Source: Nostoc sp. CHAB 5834
GTDB lineage: Bacteria; Cyanobacteriota; Cyanobacteriia; Cyanobacteriales; Nostocaceae
DNA length: 64,000 bases
Direction of reading: 5' to 3'
NCBI GenBank assembly: GCA_020829485.1
Contig: JAIVFU010000023.1
Span: 23,907-87,906, forward strand
Shown here: positions 53,262 to 62,740 of the stretch, piece by piece
Layout of the letters: each line of letters starts with the position of its first letter
How positions within the stretch are numbered: the stretch's first letter is position 1
The notes under the pieces: model-generated
The model's input: only the letters and a program-made list of their open reading frames with translations
Told to the model about the DNA's origin: nothing
Databases searched by the model: none
Position numbers and translations under genes: made by a program

Positions 53262-54098
53262 ATGACGAATCAAGCTCCTATCCCGGTTATTGTCAACGGT
53301 GCTGCTGGTAAAATGGGCCGTGAGGTGATTAAGGCGGTGGCACAAGCGCCTGACTTAAACCTAGTGGGTGCAATTGACCACAGTTTAGAACATCAAGATA
53401 AAGACGCAGGAGAGTTGGCGGGTTTAAGCGAACCCCTGGAAGTACCAATTACCAATCAATTAGAACCGATGTTGGGGTATGTGGCTGGCGACAGACAGTC
53501 TCCTCCAGGAGTGATTGTAGACTTTACCCATCCCGATTCAGTTTATGACAATATTCGTAGTGCGATCGCCTACGGTATTCGTCCAGTAGTTGGCACCACT
53601 GGGTTAAGTCCAGAACAAATTCAAGACTTGGCAGACTTTGCCGACAAAGCTAGCACTGGTTGTCTAATTATTCCTAATTTTTCCATTGGTATGGTGCTAT
53701 TGCAACAAGCCGCGATCGCAGCCTCTAAATATTTTGACCATGTAGAAATTATCGAACTACATCACAACCAGAAAGCTGATGCTCCTAGTGGTACTGCCAT
53801 TCAAACAGCGCAGTTATTAGGAGAATTGGGTAAAACTTTTAACCCTGCTCTTGTAGAAGAAACGGAGAAATTACCAGGAGCCAGAGGTAGTATAGCAGAT
53901 GAAGGAATTAGAATTCATAGCGTCCGCTTGCCAGGATTGATTGCCCATCAAGAAGTTATTTTTGGCGCAGCAGGACAGATTTATACTTTACGACATGATA
54001 CGAGCGATCGCGCTTGTTATATGCCAGGAGTCCTACTAGCGATTCGCAAAATCTTAGCGCTAAAGTCGTTAGTATATGGATTAGAAAAGATACTTTAA
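53262..54098 (+). CDS. dapB: 4-hydroxy-tetrahydrodipicolinate reductase
   Basis: DapB makes tetrahydrodipicolinate with NAD(P)H in lysine/diaminopimelate synthesis. The 278-residue protein has the nucleotide-binding loop [12 protein letters not shown] near residue 11, [15 protein letters not shown], the [11 protein letters not shown] motif, and the catalytic [16 protein letters not shown]. The C-terminus is complete ([21 protein letters not shown]). The length is normal for cyanobacteria. The next gene starts 32 bp downstream on the same strand. Confidence 0.97.
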   Translation: MTNQAPIPVIVNGAAGKMGREVIKAVAQAPDLNLVGAIDHSLEHQDKDAGELAGLSEPLEVPITNQLEPMLGYVAGDRQSPPGVIVDFTHPDSVYDNIRSAIAYGIRPVVGTTGLSPEQIQDLADFADKASTGCLIIPNFSIGMVLLQQAAIAASKYFDHVEIIELHHNQKADAPSGTAIQTAQLLGELGKTFNPALVEETEKLPGARGSIADEGIRIHSVRLPGLIAHQEVIFGAAGQIYTLRHDTSDRACYMPGVLLAIRKILALKSLVYGLEKIL

Positions 54099-54130
54099 AC
54101 ACACTATTGCTCATTCATCACTCAGCACTC

Positions 54131-54817
54131 ATGTTAGTACCACTGACTCGCCAGAAATTTGAACAAGTTGTCCCCCTAATCGCCACTGGGTTGCAGTACA
54201 AGTACTATTGGGGGAAATTTTCAAATTTTTTGCAACGGCTGTTAATTTCTGTAGTTGCCGTAGTTGTTATATTGATTGTGACAGTCGTTTTTAGGCTTGA
54301 GTTTGCTTCAATAGAATTTGTGTTAGGGATAGTTAGCGCTTTTTTCTGGCTGTGGTATCCAGTGTTTCAAGCAAGTATGCGGAATTTGCAATGCCGCCGT
54401 TATAAGTATGGCGGCTTTTTTCGTGGTCGAGTGCTAGATTGGTGGATTACAGACCAGTTGATGGGTAAAACCGAAACAGTCAACAGCAAAGGCGAATTGG
54501 TAATTGTAGAAAACCGAGAAAAACAGATTAACTTAGAGGTGGGTGATGAAACAGGATTTAGCATTGAGTTTGTAGCACCATTACGTTCTGCCCACAAAGT
54601 TATTACTCGCGGTCAAATTGCAGAAATGGTAGTGATGTCAAATCGCGCAGATTTGAGCAGTATTGAACAATTCAGCGATATATACTTTCCTAACCGTAAC
54701 TTGTGGGTTAGCGATTATCCTTATTTACGGCGAGATTTCTTTAACGAAGTTGGTCGCCGCTTGCGTGAAGACAAACAACAAAAGCCGCGTCGGCGGCGTA
54801 GTAGCACAGAAGAGTAA
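54131..54817 (+). CDS. Conserved cyanobacterial membrane protein of unknown function
   Basis: A 228-residue protein with the start at 54131 (MLVPLTRQKFEQVVPLIATG). Two membrane helices are predicted close together (about 36-60, LLISVVAVVVILIVTVVF; and about 66-85, FVLGIVSAFFWLWYPVF), followed by a soluble domain that includes FFRGRVLDWWITDQL and GDETGFSIEFVAPL. The C-terminus is Arg/Lys-rich (RRLREDKQQKPRRRRSS). It lies 32 bp after dapB and is probably co-transcribed with it. Function unknown. Confidence 0.8.
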   Translation: MLVPLTRQKFEQVVPLIATGLQYKYYWGKFSNFLQRLLISVVAVVVILIVTVVFRLEFASIEFVLGIVSAFFWLWYPVFQASMRNLQCRRYKYGGFFRGRVLDWWITDQLMGKTETVNSKGELVIVENREKQINLEVGDETGFSIEFVAPLRSAHKVITRGQIAEMVVMSNRADLSSIEQFSDIYFPNRNLWVSDYPYLRRDFFNEVGRRLREDKQQKPRRRRSSTEE

Positions 54818-55153
54818 ACTAGTCAGCCCCTTCTCTACAAGATGCTACGCAAAGGGGGAAGTCAAAAGTCAAAAGTCAAAAATCAATAATTTTGAACCCC
54901 ATAAATAAATTTAGGGCTGCTCTAGCAGGGACGCATTTACCCTGTGAGCTATGTATCTCGGTTCAAATATTTTTATTGTTTCATAGATAAATTTAGGGCT
55001 GCTGATAGAGTGGGATACTTTCTTAAAATATTTTCACCTTCTACTCTGGTCATATACGTTATTTTTCTTATGTCTTAACTGTCCTTGCATGTTGAACAAC
55101 GATCGCTAGACAATACAGAAGTCGTAATTAAAAACTAATTGGAGATTGAGTTG
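54818..55153. other. Intergenic region with a 17-bp direct repeat
   Basis: No gene. ATAAATTTAGGGCTGCT occurs at 54905-54921 and 54987-55003, each preceded by CATA. AAAGTCA heptamers lie at 54860-54880. Confidence 0.5.
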
Positions 55154-55492
55154 ATGAAAAAGCTAATCAAGCAAATCATTTGTGGTTTCATAGCAATTGT
55201 AGTTGTCATAGGGCTGACAACGGGTAGTGCAAATGCCCAATCACTTAACAAGACGGATAGTGCAAATGCCCAATCACCTTCCAAGACGGATAGTGATATT
55301 CCACATACTGCATCCGTTCCTGATTATCCATGTGATCCTGTAGATGTTGATAACCTCTACCCAAACCCAGAAAATCGTAATTCCTTCTATCAGTGTGCGC
55401 CTTATGGTCTTGTACTAATGCCATGTCCGTCGGGCTTAGTATTCGATGACAATGTAGATCGCTGCGAGTGGGCTACGAATAACGAATACTGA
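55154..55492 (+). CDS. Small secreted protein with chitin-binding type-2 (CBM14)-like domain
   Basis: A 112-residue protein. A Sec signal (KKLIKQIICGFIAIVVVIGL, cut after SANA) is followed by two copies of SANAQSxxKTD and a C-terminal domain with four cysteines (60, 81, 91, 104). The pattern CDPVDVDNLYPNPENRNSFYQC, then CPSGLVFDDNVDRC, matches the peritrophin-A/CBM14 fold, better known from animals. GGAG lies 9 bp before the ATG. It may bind chitin or another polysaccharide outside the cell. The domain call rests on the Cys spacing and the F(Y)QC and CPxGLVFD motifs. Confidence 0.75.
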   Translation: MKKLIKQIICGFIAIVVVIGLTTGSANAQSLNKTDSANAQSPSKTDSDIPHTASVPDYPCDPVDVDNLYPNPENRNSFYQCAPYGLVLMPCPSGLVFDDNVDRCEWATNNEY

Positions 55493-56597
55493 GGACAGTT
55501 TAGGGAACTCCAAAAAATAAATTATTCCACTTAAAGTCGTTGACTGTTGACTGTTGACTGTTGACTGAAAACTCGTGAACCGTCAACGGTCAAAAGTGAA
55601 CAATAGCAATGGAATATTTTTTTACTTGGAAGTCCCTTAGAGGATGAGCAATAGCCAATTTTCCCTCCGCGCCACCAAAAATTGCATATCCCTTTGTGAA
55701 AACTCCCTACGCGATCGCTCTGGTGATAGTCTTTTTGGGTGAAGAGGTTGTGTCAGTACAAAACCACAGGAATAATTTTCCAAAATTGGGAATTATCATC
55801 GGTTTTTACAAACCCTTAAAAGCCTCAGAAACTACCTCTGCAATAGCTTGAGGTAGATTTGTCAGGTTTGATAAAAGTTCGATAGTTTAAGAATTAGTAT
55901 ATAAACTTTTGTAATAAATTTAAATTACTGCGTAAAGTTTGAGTTTTGGGCTGATTGTTAATTAGCGGTCACAACCTACTTATTAACATATATCAATGAT
56001 GAAACTTACCCCAGTACCCCCTAAGCTTCTCTAAGCTTCCCCAACCCTTCCGAATCTTCCCAATGTTCTACAACGCCCAATGCAGGCAAAGATTAGCCAT
56101 TAGCAAAGCATAGGGCGTTGTAGGCGATTGTGGGGTGTGGAGTGGGAGCATAGTTTGCCGCCTTCTCTACGAGACGCTCCGCGAACGGCATACCTCATTG
56201 CCCCATTCCTCTCTCCCCATTCTCCTCTCCCAACACCCAATACTTGATCCCCAAGACTTCAGATTTAGATTAAAAGCCAGAGAATAATTTGATCACACAT
56301 GCACGCTATATATAAATATAGGGGACTGTGTGACTAGCCAAAAAGCCAATGAGAGCAAACACTTGAGCGATTTTGGAGAATTTTGCATGGGTAGTGGGGA
56401 AAGGCGGTAACGCCGCCGTCGTTAAAGCAACGTACCTACTACCTGCCAGTCAAGGAAGGCGGGAGCATCTGCGGAAATTGCCCTAGATATCTCAAACGCT
56501 CAATCAATCCGAGCTTGGAACATAAAAGAAGGTCTGGAAAAGCGATGGTGTAAAACCTCTTAGCGATGCCTGCGGTGTTATCGTTGCCATCGCTCTA
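55493..56597. other. 1.1-kb region without a supported gene
   Basis: It holds GTTGACT heptamers (55540-55567), an inverted repeat CTACAACGCCC/GGGCGTTGTAG (56068-56078 with 56113-56123), AAGCTTCTCTAAGCTTCC-type simple sequence (56030-56060) and spacer repeats around 56150-56240. A GC-rich stretch at 56398-56470 (GGCGGTAACGCCGCC) stands out against the AT-rich surroundings, but I cannot assign it. Confidence 0.45.
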
Positions 56598-57779
56598 TTA
56601 AAACTTAATAAAATAAGTATTTGTTGGTAGGCTTTGGGCGGTTCCGGAATTTGTAGACAAATCATTAACATTATCTGTTTTAATGACTGCAAACTTATTA
56701 TTAAATAGCAATACTTCACCATTTCCAGGTGTTACCCAAGCTTTGCGAGTCTTGAGATTATTCGGAAAAATTAAAAAACTTGCATCGCCACGGTAAGGTG
56801 GAATCGGTTTACCTAAAAATCTTTGGCTATCTCTATTGGGAATTGCGTAAGCAGCCTTAGATCCGACAAAAATATCAGTGCCATCTGAGTAAATAGTTTT
56901 AGGGAAATTGCTATTGCCGTCTCCCAATCCTCCTGTTGAAGGAAGTCTTGTAAGACTTAGTTGCCCGCGTTCAACAGTGAATGACGTTAAATCAACAACT
57001 CCTGTGTAAACTTTTGTCTCATCACGAGTTTGGGCAGCATTAGTATATTTATCTGTAGTGATCAAAGTTTGTGTTAAGAGGTCTTTACCATTCCACCTAT
57101 AGATTGAATTACCCCCATAGACCGAACCAAGTACGTAGAGTTTATCCCCAGAAATGTATAATCTGTTGAGTCGCGTATCTGCCATGTTGTCAACCAGAGT
57201 GGCAGCATTGTAACCCCAAAGCTTACCCTGGTTATCTCCTGGTAAAATTGGCAAGTTAAATATACTTGTGCCATTAAAACCCATTCGGTAAAGAAAAGCA
57301 ATTTGTACTGGGATGCCTGCTCGCTTTTGTTGCTGAAAACCACTGATGTAGAGATACTTATTTTTGTATTCAAAATCTGTTACTTCAGTTACCTTGTAAT
57401 CCCGTTTGTCTTTGAAGTTAAGATTTGTATCGTAAATTGATAGAGTATTTACAGATTGATGAATAACCCATTTACCATCTAAAAATTTAACTCTTGTTCT
57501 TGATTGAGCAACACTGTTAACTATTTTTTGGGTGGTTCCATCAGTTTTTATTTTTACTAATCCTGTTGGAACAGCTAGCACATAGGTTTTACCATCAATA
57601 GCTGCACAGTCACGAGCATCATGGTAAGAATTTGGAATTAGTTTTTTCCTCCCATCAGCTTCTACTTCCCATACACCCTCAGTATTAATGACTGCAACTT
57701 TGCTGCCGTTTACACAAGCTGCTATTGGAGAAGCAATATTAAGATATGTGGCGATTGCGGGGCTAGAATAACTAAACAT
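56598..57779 (-). CDS. Beta-propeller-like protein of unknown function
   Basis: A 393-residue protein made of short beta-strand repeats (VNGSKVAVINTEGVWEVEADGRKKL; IDGKTYVLAVPTGLVKIKTDGT; YKNKYLYISGFQQQKRAGIP; GDKLYVLGSVYGGNSIYRWNGK), which suggests a WD/NHL-like propeller. No cleavable signal, lipobox or catalytic motif is evident, though the first 20 residues are mildly hydrophobic. GGAGG lies 8 bp upstream of the ATG and supports translation. It is isolated, with long gaps on both sides, and may be lineage-specific. Confidence 0.75.
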   Translation of the reverse strand: MFSYSSPAIATYLNIASPIAACVNGSKVAVINTEGVWEVEADGRKKLIPNSYHDARDCAAIDGKTYVLAVPTGLVKIKTDGTTQKIVNSVAQSRTRVKFLDGKWVIHQSVNTLSIYDTNLNFKDKRDYKVTEVTDFEYKNKYLYISGFQQQKRAGIPVQIAFLYRMGFNGTSIFNLPILPGDNQGKLWGYNAATLVDNMADTRLNRLYISGDKLYVLGSVYGGNSIYRWNGKDLLTQTLITTDKYTNAAQTRDETKVYTGVVDLTSFTVERGQLSLTRLPSTGGLGDGNSNFPKTIYSDGTDIFVGSKAAYAIPNRDSQRFLGKPIPPYRGDASFLIFPNNLKTRKAWVTPGNGEVLLFNNKFAVIKTDNVNDLSTNSGTAQSLPTNTYFIKF

Positions 57780-58139
57780 TGTGATCCTCCTATCCTTTTA
57801 TTGTTGTTTGATTTAATCTCAGCTCACTATAGGCCACGTAATAAAAATCATCCAGAATCTGTACCTGGTTACTACAGATAAACTCAAAACTACTCTAGAT
57901 TTTCTGCAAGATACTTTTGATAAGGAATGTGCAATGCCAGATGCTATCTGCCCTAACCGTCGCTAGTTGGCATCGCTGACAGATATTTGTTTTTCCATGT
58001 CGCTTAATACATAGCCAATTCCTTTTAGAGAGTTAACTTTTATCACCTTTGCCAACACTATGACCAGTTGTGGAACTGACATGTTTACGAGTATTTTAAA
58101 ATAATATTTGCCATAGAGAGACCGATAGAGCCTACGTTC
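57780..58139. other. Intergenic region, nothing recognised
   Basis: 360 bp between two leftward genes. It should contain the promoter of the propeller-like gene next to 57780. No RNA gene, repeat or operator is recognised. Confidence 0.4.
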
Positions 58140-58769
58140 CTAACTCCCGCGATTTCCATCTTGTCCATAGGCTTGCCAAGCCAAGTCTACCAATCCATCA
58201 ACGATCGCAGCTGCTACAACTGCATTACCTTTGCGGCTGTCAATTGTAATGTGAGGCACTAAGGAGTCTTGTAAGCGCCGCTTCGCTTCATCAACATCGA
58301 CGAATCCCACTGGAGTAGCAATTATCAAAGCAGGTCTAATTTCCTCAGTTTCAATTAAATCCACCAGTGCTGTTAGTGCTGTTTGCGCTTGACCCACCAC
58401 AAAGATTCCTTCTGGATAACGCTTTGCTAGGGTTTCTATTCCCCATGCTGCCCGAGTTTTCTCTTTTTGAGGACGTGTCAGAGCTTCCATGCTGCAATAC
58501 AGGGGATTAGCAAAGGTGTTTTGAATCTCGTAGGCAATACCTACTTGCACCATCGGCACATCTACCACAATTGTGGTGCGCGCGGCTAGTGCTGCTGCTC
58601 CTGCTTGCAAGGCACGCTCAGAGAAACGAATCAAAGACTTATACTCAAAGTCAGCTGTAGAGTATATTACCCGACGCACAATCTCATACTCTGCGGGTGA
58701 AAAGACATGATTTTCAATTTCACTATCAATGATTGCTAAACTTTGAGCATCAGTTACGTGCCATTCCAT
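58140..58769 (-). CDS. cobH: Precorrin-8X/cobalt-precorrin-8 methylmutase
   Basis: CobH/CbiC moves a methyl group from C-11 to C-12 to give hydrogenobyrinate or cobyrinate in cobalamin synthesis. The 209-residue protein starts at 58769 (MEWHVTDAQSL). Family segments are VRRVIYSTADFEYKSLIRFS, VVDVPMVQVGI and AIIATPVGFVDVDEAK followed by a basic stretch. The catalytic His of the CobH/CbiC (as in VIHTTADF) is replaced by Tyr here. It is not clustered with other cob genes. Confidence 0.92.
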   Translation of the reverse strand: MEWHVTDAQSLAIIDSEIENHVFSPAEYEIVRRVIYSTADFEYKSLIRFSERALQAGAAALAARTTIVVDVPMVQVGIAYEIQNTFANPLYCSMEALTRPQKEKTRAAWGIETLAKRYPEGIFVVGQAQTALTALVDLIETEEIRPALIIATPVGFVDVDEAKRRLQDSLVPHITIDSRKGNAVVAAAIVDGLVDLAWQAYGQDGNRGS

Positions 58770-58863
58770 TTTTGTTGAGCTTCTCAAATATTAGCTTTCA
58801 GCTTATCAGCTTCAGAGAGTTAGGAGTTAGGAGTTATAAGTTAATTAAAAACTCCTAACTCCT

Positions 58864-58888
58864 GTACAGACGCGATTAATCGCGTCTC
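58864..58888. repeat. GTACAGA-armed palindrome
   Basis: Arms GTACAGA/TCTC with core CGCGATTAATCGCG, the same core as at 15480 and 44650. It lies just beyond the stop of the Psb32-like gene and may act as its terminator. Confidence 0.65.
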
Positions 58889-59696
58889 ATAATTCATTAC
58901 TGGAAGAAGGGCGGCTGAAAACAGGAGATAGGTAAGCAACCAATACACCAATAAGAAACCCAGAGATATTCCGAACTAGAGGTAACCAGTCGCTTGTGCG
59001 TGTCACTACTGGCCCAATGCCAAAGGCAAGAAACAAGATTCCCCACAAAGGTGAGAAAATTAAAGCCCATTGCCAAGCGAAAATTTGTCCTTTCTCGCGG
59101 GGTTGAGCTGCAAATCCACAAATCACTCCACCAATAATTGAGGTAATCAAGGTGAGAATCCATTGCTCTGGTGGTAGTCCGGGGACAACATTGCAACCAC
59201 CTTTGAGTAAACAGCCTTTAACGGATTCTAAGGCTTGCAGAATGGCTTGGTCTTCGCCTTGTTCTCGGACAAAGTACAAATTACCGAAGCGGGTTTGCAG
59301 TTCTATCCAAAAAGTTCGGGGTAAGAGTTCATAAACCGCATCGCCGACGCTAAAACTGAGGATGTTACCGCCACGAGAATCGGCAACTAGTAGAATGCTT
59401 TTGTCATCCAAACCCCAATATTTTATGACTGCCCGACCTGGGGTGCGGTCATACTGGGTCAATACTCGCAGTTTCCAACCCGTATCAACTTCAAACTGCT
59501 CTAAATCTTTGATAAGCTTTTCTTCTTGCAGGACAGGAAGAGATTTTGCTAAGTCTACAACTGGGGTAAAGGTGCTAGGAAGTAAGTCAGGATTGTCATA
59601 AGCCAGTGCTGGGGGAGAATGCATCACCCAAATTGACCCAGCCAGGAAAAATACTGCAATAGATACAAGAATTCGTCGCCAAAAACAAGATTGCAT
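58887..59696 (-). CDS. psb32: TPM-domain protein, Psb32-like
   Basis: A 269-residue membrane protein. The signal/anchor (RRILVSIAVFFLAGSIWVMH) is followed by a TPM (YgcG) domain: LLPSTFTPVVDLAKSLPVLQEEKLIKDLEQFEVDTGWKLRVLTQ, KSILLVADSRGGNILSFSVGDAVYELLP. Three C-terminal helices follow (about 180-265). In cyanobacteria the TPM protein Psb32 protects and repairs PSII. The start at 59696 is chosen over an upstream frame. The symbol is assigned by domain and architecture. Confidence 0.82.
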   Translation of the reverse strand: MQSCFWRRILVSIAVFFLAGSIWVMHSPPALAYDNPDLLPSTFTPVVDLAKSLPVLQEEKLIKDLEQFEVDTGWKLRVLTQYDRTPGRAVIKYWGLDDKSILLVADSRGGNILSFSVGDAVYELLPRTFWIELQTRFGNLYFVREQGEDQAILQALESVKGCLLKGGCNVVPGLPPEQWILTLITSIIGGVICGFAAQPREKGQIFAWQWALIFSPLWGILFLAFGIGPVVTRTSDWLPLVRNISGFLIGVLVAYLSPVFSRPSSSNEL

Positions 59697-60184
59697 AGAC
59701 GTTTTTATACAGATATCAACGGTAAAAGCGAACAAGTTGTTTTAAAAGAGTAGTGGAAAAGTGATAGTTCTTTACACTTGTTTACTTTACTCTAATCTAA
59801 GGGATCAAAGCAAAGCGTTTTTGAGGAGTCGGAAATGAGGCATAAAAACTGGAAAATTCTTTAATCCTTGCCAATCCTCTTGTCAAGAATTAAAAATAGG
59901 ACTTACGCATTGACATAAAAGCAAAAATGACAGGTAGAGTTTTCAAGGCTTCTATCTAGGTTTTTCAGCCAAGAGCCTCTTTTTCAATCATATTTTGGCG
60001 ATGCCTGCGGCGGGCTGCGCCTACGCCAGCAATCAAAAGCAACCTCCAAAAGCCTGGAACAACGTATTTACGTTGGTTCACAAGATGGTTCTTTTGTACA
60101 GGGCGTAATTCCTAAAAAATTAAAAATTATTATTTATTAATTATTGTTGAATTTCTAGAGAAGCCGGAGCGGCGGCTTGTCAGA
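59697..60184. other. Intergenic region with a possible inverted-repeat element
   Basis: No gene. AGGACTTACGC at 59898-59908 and GGGCGTAATTCCT at about 60101-60113 could be the ends of a 215-bp relative of the element at 49208-49300. A spacer repeat (GATGCCTGCGGCGGGCTGCGCC) lies at 60000-60022. Confidence 0.4.
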
Positions 60185-60721
60185 TTAATCTTCATCATCG
60201 AAATTGTTTTCCCAGCTAGTAGCGTCGTTGTAACCGTCATTAGCAAGGTACACTTCTGCTTTGATCCGGCGTTCTTGCTTTAGCACTTCTCGTTCTCGCA
60301 ACGTTAGAGGTGGTTTTTCATTGCTTGGCAAGCGATCGCTTGTTCGCCTTGTGGGTTTTTGGCGCGTGAAGTTTCTCCAAGCAGCTTTCGCGCCAACAAA
60401 GATGCTGCGTGTACCTACTTGCAGATTTTGAGCCTGCTTTCTTGCACTATCAAGGCTTTGATCAACTTGTTTCACGACTTGATTAGCACTTTTTACACCT
60501 TCACTGACATCATCAGTTAAGTCAGTGATTTCCAAACCAGTCACACGGATAGCTTCTAGAGTGGGTGGTAACTCGCGCGAGAGTGTATCAAATAGCTTTT
60601 CTGCACTACGAGCAGCGCGTGTTAACTCCTGCAAAGCAGGTATTGCCGCCACTAAAACCGCAGTCAAACTTGTGGCGACTAAGAGTAAAGAAAGTCCCAA
60701 CCAAAACAGGGGGTCAATCAC
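60185..60721 (-). CDS. DUF948-like membrane-anchored coiled-coil protein
   Basis: A 178-residue protein with an N-terminal membrane helix (LFWLGLSLLLVATSLTAVLVAAIPAL), followed by a helical region typical of DUF948 proteins (LTRAARSAEKLFDTLSRELPPTLEAIRVTG; LTDDVSEGVKSANQVVKQVDQSLDSARK) and a basic tail. It starts with GTG at 60721, 12 bp after the YtxH-like gene ends. The two are almost certainly one operon; Bacillus relatives are general stress proteins. Confidence 0.82.
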   Translation of the reverse strand: MIDPLFWLGLSLLLVATSLTAVLVAAIPALQELTRAARSAEKLFDTLSRELPPTLEAIRVTGLEITDLTDDVSEGVKSANQVVKQVDQSLDSARKQAQNLQVGTRSIFVGAKAAWRNFTRQKPTRRTSDRLPSNEKPPLTLREREVLKQERRIKAEVYLANDGYNDATSWENNFDDED

Positions 60722-60732
60722 GGTTATGTCAT

Positions 60733-61083
60733 TTATAAGCGTTCTAATTGCTGGGCAAGAGAATCTGAGTCTTCAACAGATGTTTGCCGCTTCAAGACTT
60801 GGCTTTCTCTCTGACTGGCATCTACACCTGCTGCGATCGCTTCCCGTAATCTATCTAGAGTTTCATCCCAATTTCGCAATGCGCTAGCAGATAGACGATC
60901 TGCCTGGATTTGCACACTCGTTGATAAATCTTCTGCCAATTCTGGAATAGCATTGGCAGATTTTTTCAAAATTTTACGCGTTTCGCGCCCTGTGCGGGGA
61001 GCCACTAGCAAACCTGTCAAAGCACCGATGGTAGCTCCCAGCATCAAACCGCCAAAAAATACTCCAGAACGGTTATTAGACAT
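60733..61083 (-). CDS. YtxH-domain membrane protein
   Basis: A 116-residue protein with the N-terminal glycine-zipper helix FFGGLMLGATIGALTGLLVAPRTGRETR, which is the YtxH/gas-vesicle-like signature, followed by an amphipathic coiled coil (AIPELAEDLSTSVQIQADRLSAS). A GGAG lies just upstream of the ATG. It is the first gene of a pair with the DUF948-like gene; such pairs are stress-related in other bacteria. Confidence 0.88.
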   Translation of the reverse strand: MSNNRSGVFFGGLMLGATIGALTGLLVAPRTGRETRKILKKSANAIPELAEDLSTSVQIQADRLSASALRNWDETLDRLREAIAAGVDASQRESQVLKRQTSVEDSDSLAQQLERL

Positions 61084-61421
61084 CTTGTTATTTCTCTCCT
61101 TACACCTATTTTAGGTGGGTTTTCTCTACTTGCAAGACTCGACCGATTTTATTGAGTTAATCTATCGTGACAACATATCAGCTAAAAATGTTGCTTTTAC
61201 TCATTAAATATCAAAACTATTAATTATTTATAATTTAAAACTCCCTACGTCCCCGTCTTACTGTATCCCCGCATCCTTATGTTACCGCGTCAGCCCTAAT
61301 TATAAATGTTCATCTGAACTTGACATAACTCATTTTCCAACAGTTCTTTTCCCTGGTGCTAACTCTAGTACAGCACGGCGTAAATAAAGCAACCATTTCA
61401 AATCGTTCAAAAGCCTGTCTT
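61084..61421. other. Intergenic region with dispersed repeat
   Basis: No gene. The last 50 bp start a repeat shared with 9958-10082 (CACGGCGTAAATA and AGCAACCATTT), which continues into the end of the next gene. Confidence 0.5.
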
Positions 61422-61820
61422 CTAAGCTTTTTGACTTTTGACTTTTGACCCTTCGACTGCGCTCAGGGTCAAGGTTGAGCGAAGCCGAAGCCTTGACTTT
61501 TGACTTCCGCCTTGTGGTACTAGCCTCCGAAAATAACGCTGCCAGATTTGCCGTCCTAGCAAAAGTAGACTGATAATTTGGCGCACTTGTTGGATTTGCA
61601 TTTGTAGCACTTGATTTTTCTGCCGTAAATTATAAATATTCTGCTGGCTGAGATAAATATTTTCGGGTGCTTTATTCAGTGCTGTATGGGTACAACTTTC
61701 ATAGGCGGTTAACCTATCTGTTATGTATGCTAGCTGCTGCTTGAGTTGCCACACCCGCCAAGCTACATAGAGTAATATCAGCGAAATGAGGGTGTTAACG
61801 AGGATAACTAAAATTACCAT
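61422..61820 (-). CDS. Small membrane coiled-coil protein with a repeat-derived C-terminus
   Basis: A 132-residue protein with an N-terminal helix (MVILVILVNTLISLILLYVAW) and a coiled coil (LKQQLAYITDRLTAYES; YNLRQKNQVLQMQIQQVRQI). The last 35 residues (LVPQGGSQKSRLRLRSTLTLSAVEG and beyond) are read from a dispersed intergenic repeat, so the native C-terminus may have ended near residue 95. No family recognised. Confidence 0.6.
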   Translation of the reverse strand: MVILVILVNTLISLILLYVAWRVWQLKQQLAYITDRLTAYESCTHTALNKAPENIYLSQQNIYNLRQKNQVLQMQIQQVRQIISLLLLGRQIWQRYFRRLVPQGGSQKSRLRLRSTLTLSAVEGSKVKSQKA

Positions 61821-62096
61821 TGTTTATCTTCACCAATATCAGCTTTAGGAAATTGTTCTATATACTTGACTTGGCCCTTAATTTAATAATCAAGAAACTA
61901 AAGGACAGAAATTATGGTAAGAAGTACAGCCGGGATTATGCCAAGAAAGAACAGTTAGATGATGCTCTAAGGGCTATTGAAAGGCTTTACTCGGTGAAAA
62001 TTAGTGTAACAAAGGCTGATGGCTAAAAAACCGCCAATTCGCCAATTTTATAATAACTATATGCCCACACCTCGTAAAACCACAGCTACAATTGCC

Positions 62097-62266
62097 TTAG
62101 AGGTTGTTTGAAAAGTAGTTAGCTGTGATTTTAGGCACTTGTTGATCCCCCCTAACCCCCTTTAAAAAGGGGGGAACCGGAATTAAAGTCCCCCAATTTA
62201 CCGGGGGATTTAGGGGGATATAAAACGTTTTGCTACCAACAAGAGGACTTTTCAAACATCCTCTTA
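62097..62266. mobile_element. 170-bp MITE-like element with TTAGAGGTTGTTTGAAAAGT ends
   Basis: Terminal inverted repeats of 20 bp (two mismatches) at 62097-62116 and 62247-62266. The interior has CCCCCTTTAAAAAGGGGGG-type and CCCCCAATTTACCGGGGG-type hairpins. One end of a related copy lies at 43898-43917. Confidence 0.7.
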
Positions 62267-62740
62267 GATTCACGACTCGGTTTGCGAAATCAACCCGTAT
62301 GCTCAATAAGCCCCAGCGTTACTACGTTCCACTCCTTGACCTGATAATCCTAGATCATTTGCGACCTTTGTGGAATGTAAGCACAATGGTATAGCCCCTT
62401 CAACAGACGGTGAGAGAACTACACTACACTCTTTACCGGAGGCTCCCCAGCATCACCTTTATTATTGTGCTTTTACCTCTACCAATTTTCTATTCTGTGG
62501 CGTGAACTTAATTAACATTTTGCCTGCAAAAACCTCACTTGGGGTTCACCAAGCAAAAATTGCTGGATGTGCGATGGGGAAAGGAGAAAGTCTATTAATT
62601 CCTCTTCCCTTAAAAAGGCTTGCTCTAATTCCCTCCTTGTTAAAAAGGGTTAGGGAGGATCAAGCCAAAGCCTTAGCGTATTGCCTTTAACCTCTTCTTT
62701 GTTGAAGGCTTGCATCTGGTATTTCACACTAATCAGTTAC

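Noticed and set aside
61820..62026. 68-codon plus-strand frame ending ALRAIERLYSVKISVTKADG
   Set aside because: The second half looks protein-like, but the start is inside the promoter of the opposite gene and no family is recognised; could be a fragment, not enough to call.
62370..62690. 106-codon plus-strand frame
   Set aside because: Low-complexity spacer sequence, no family features, no ribosome binding site.
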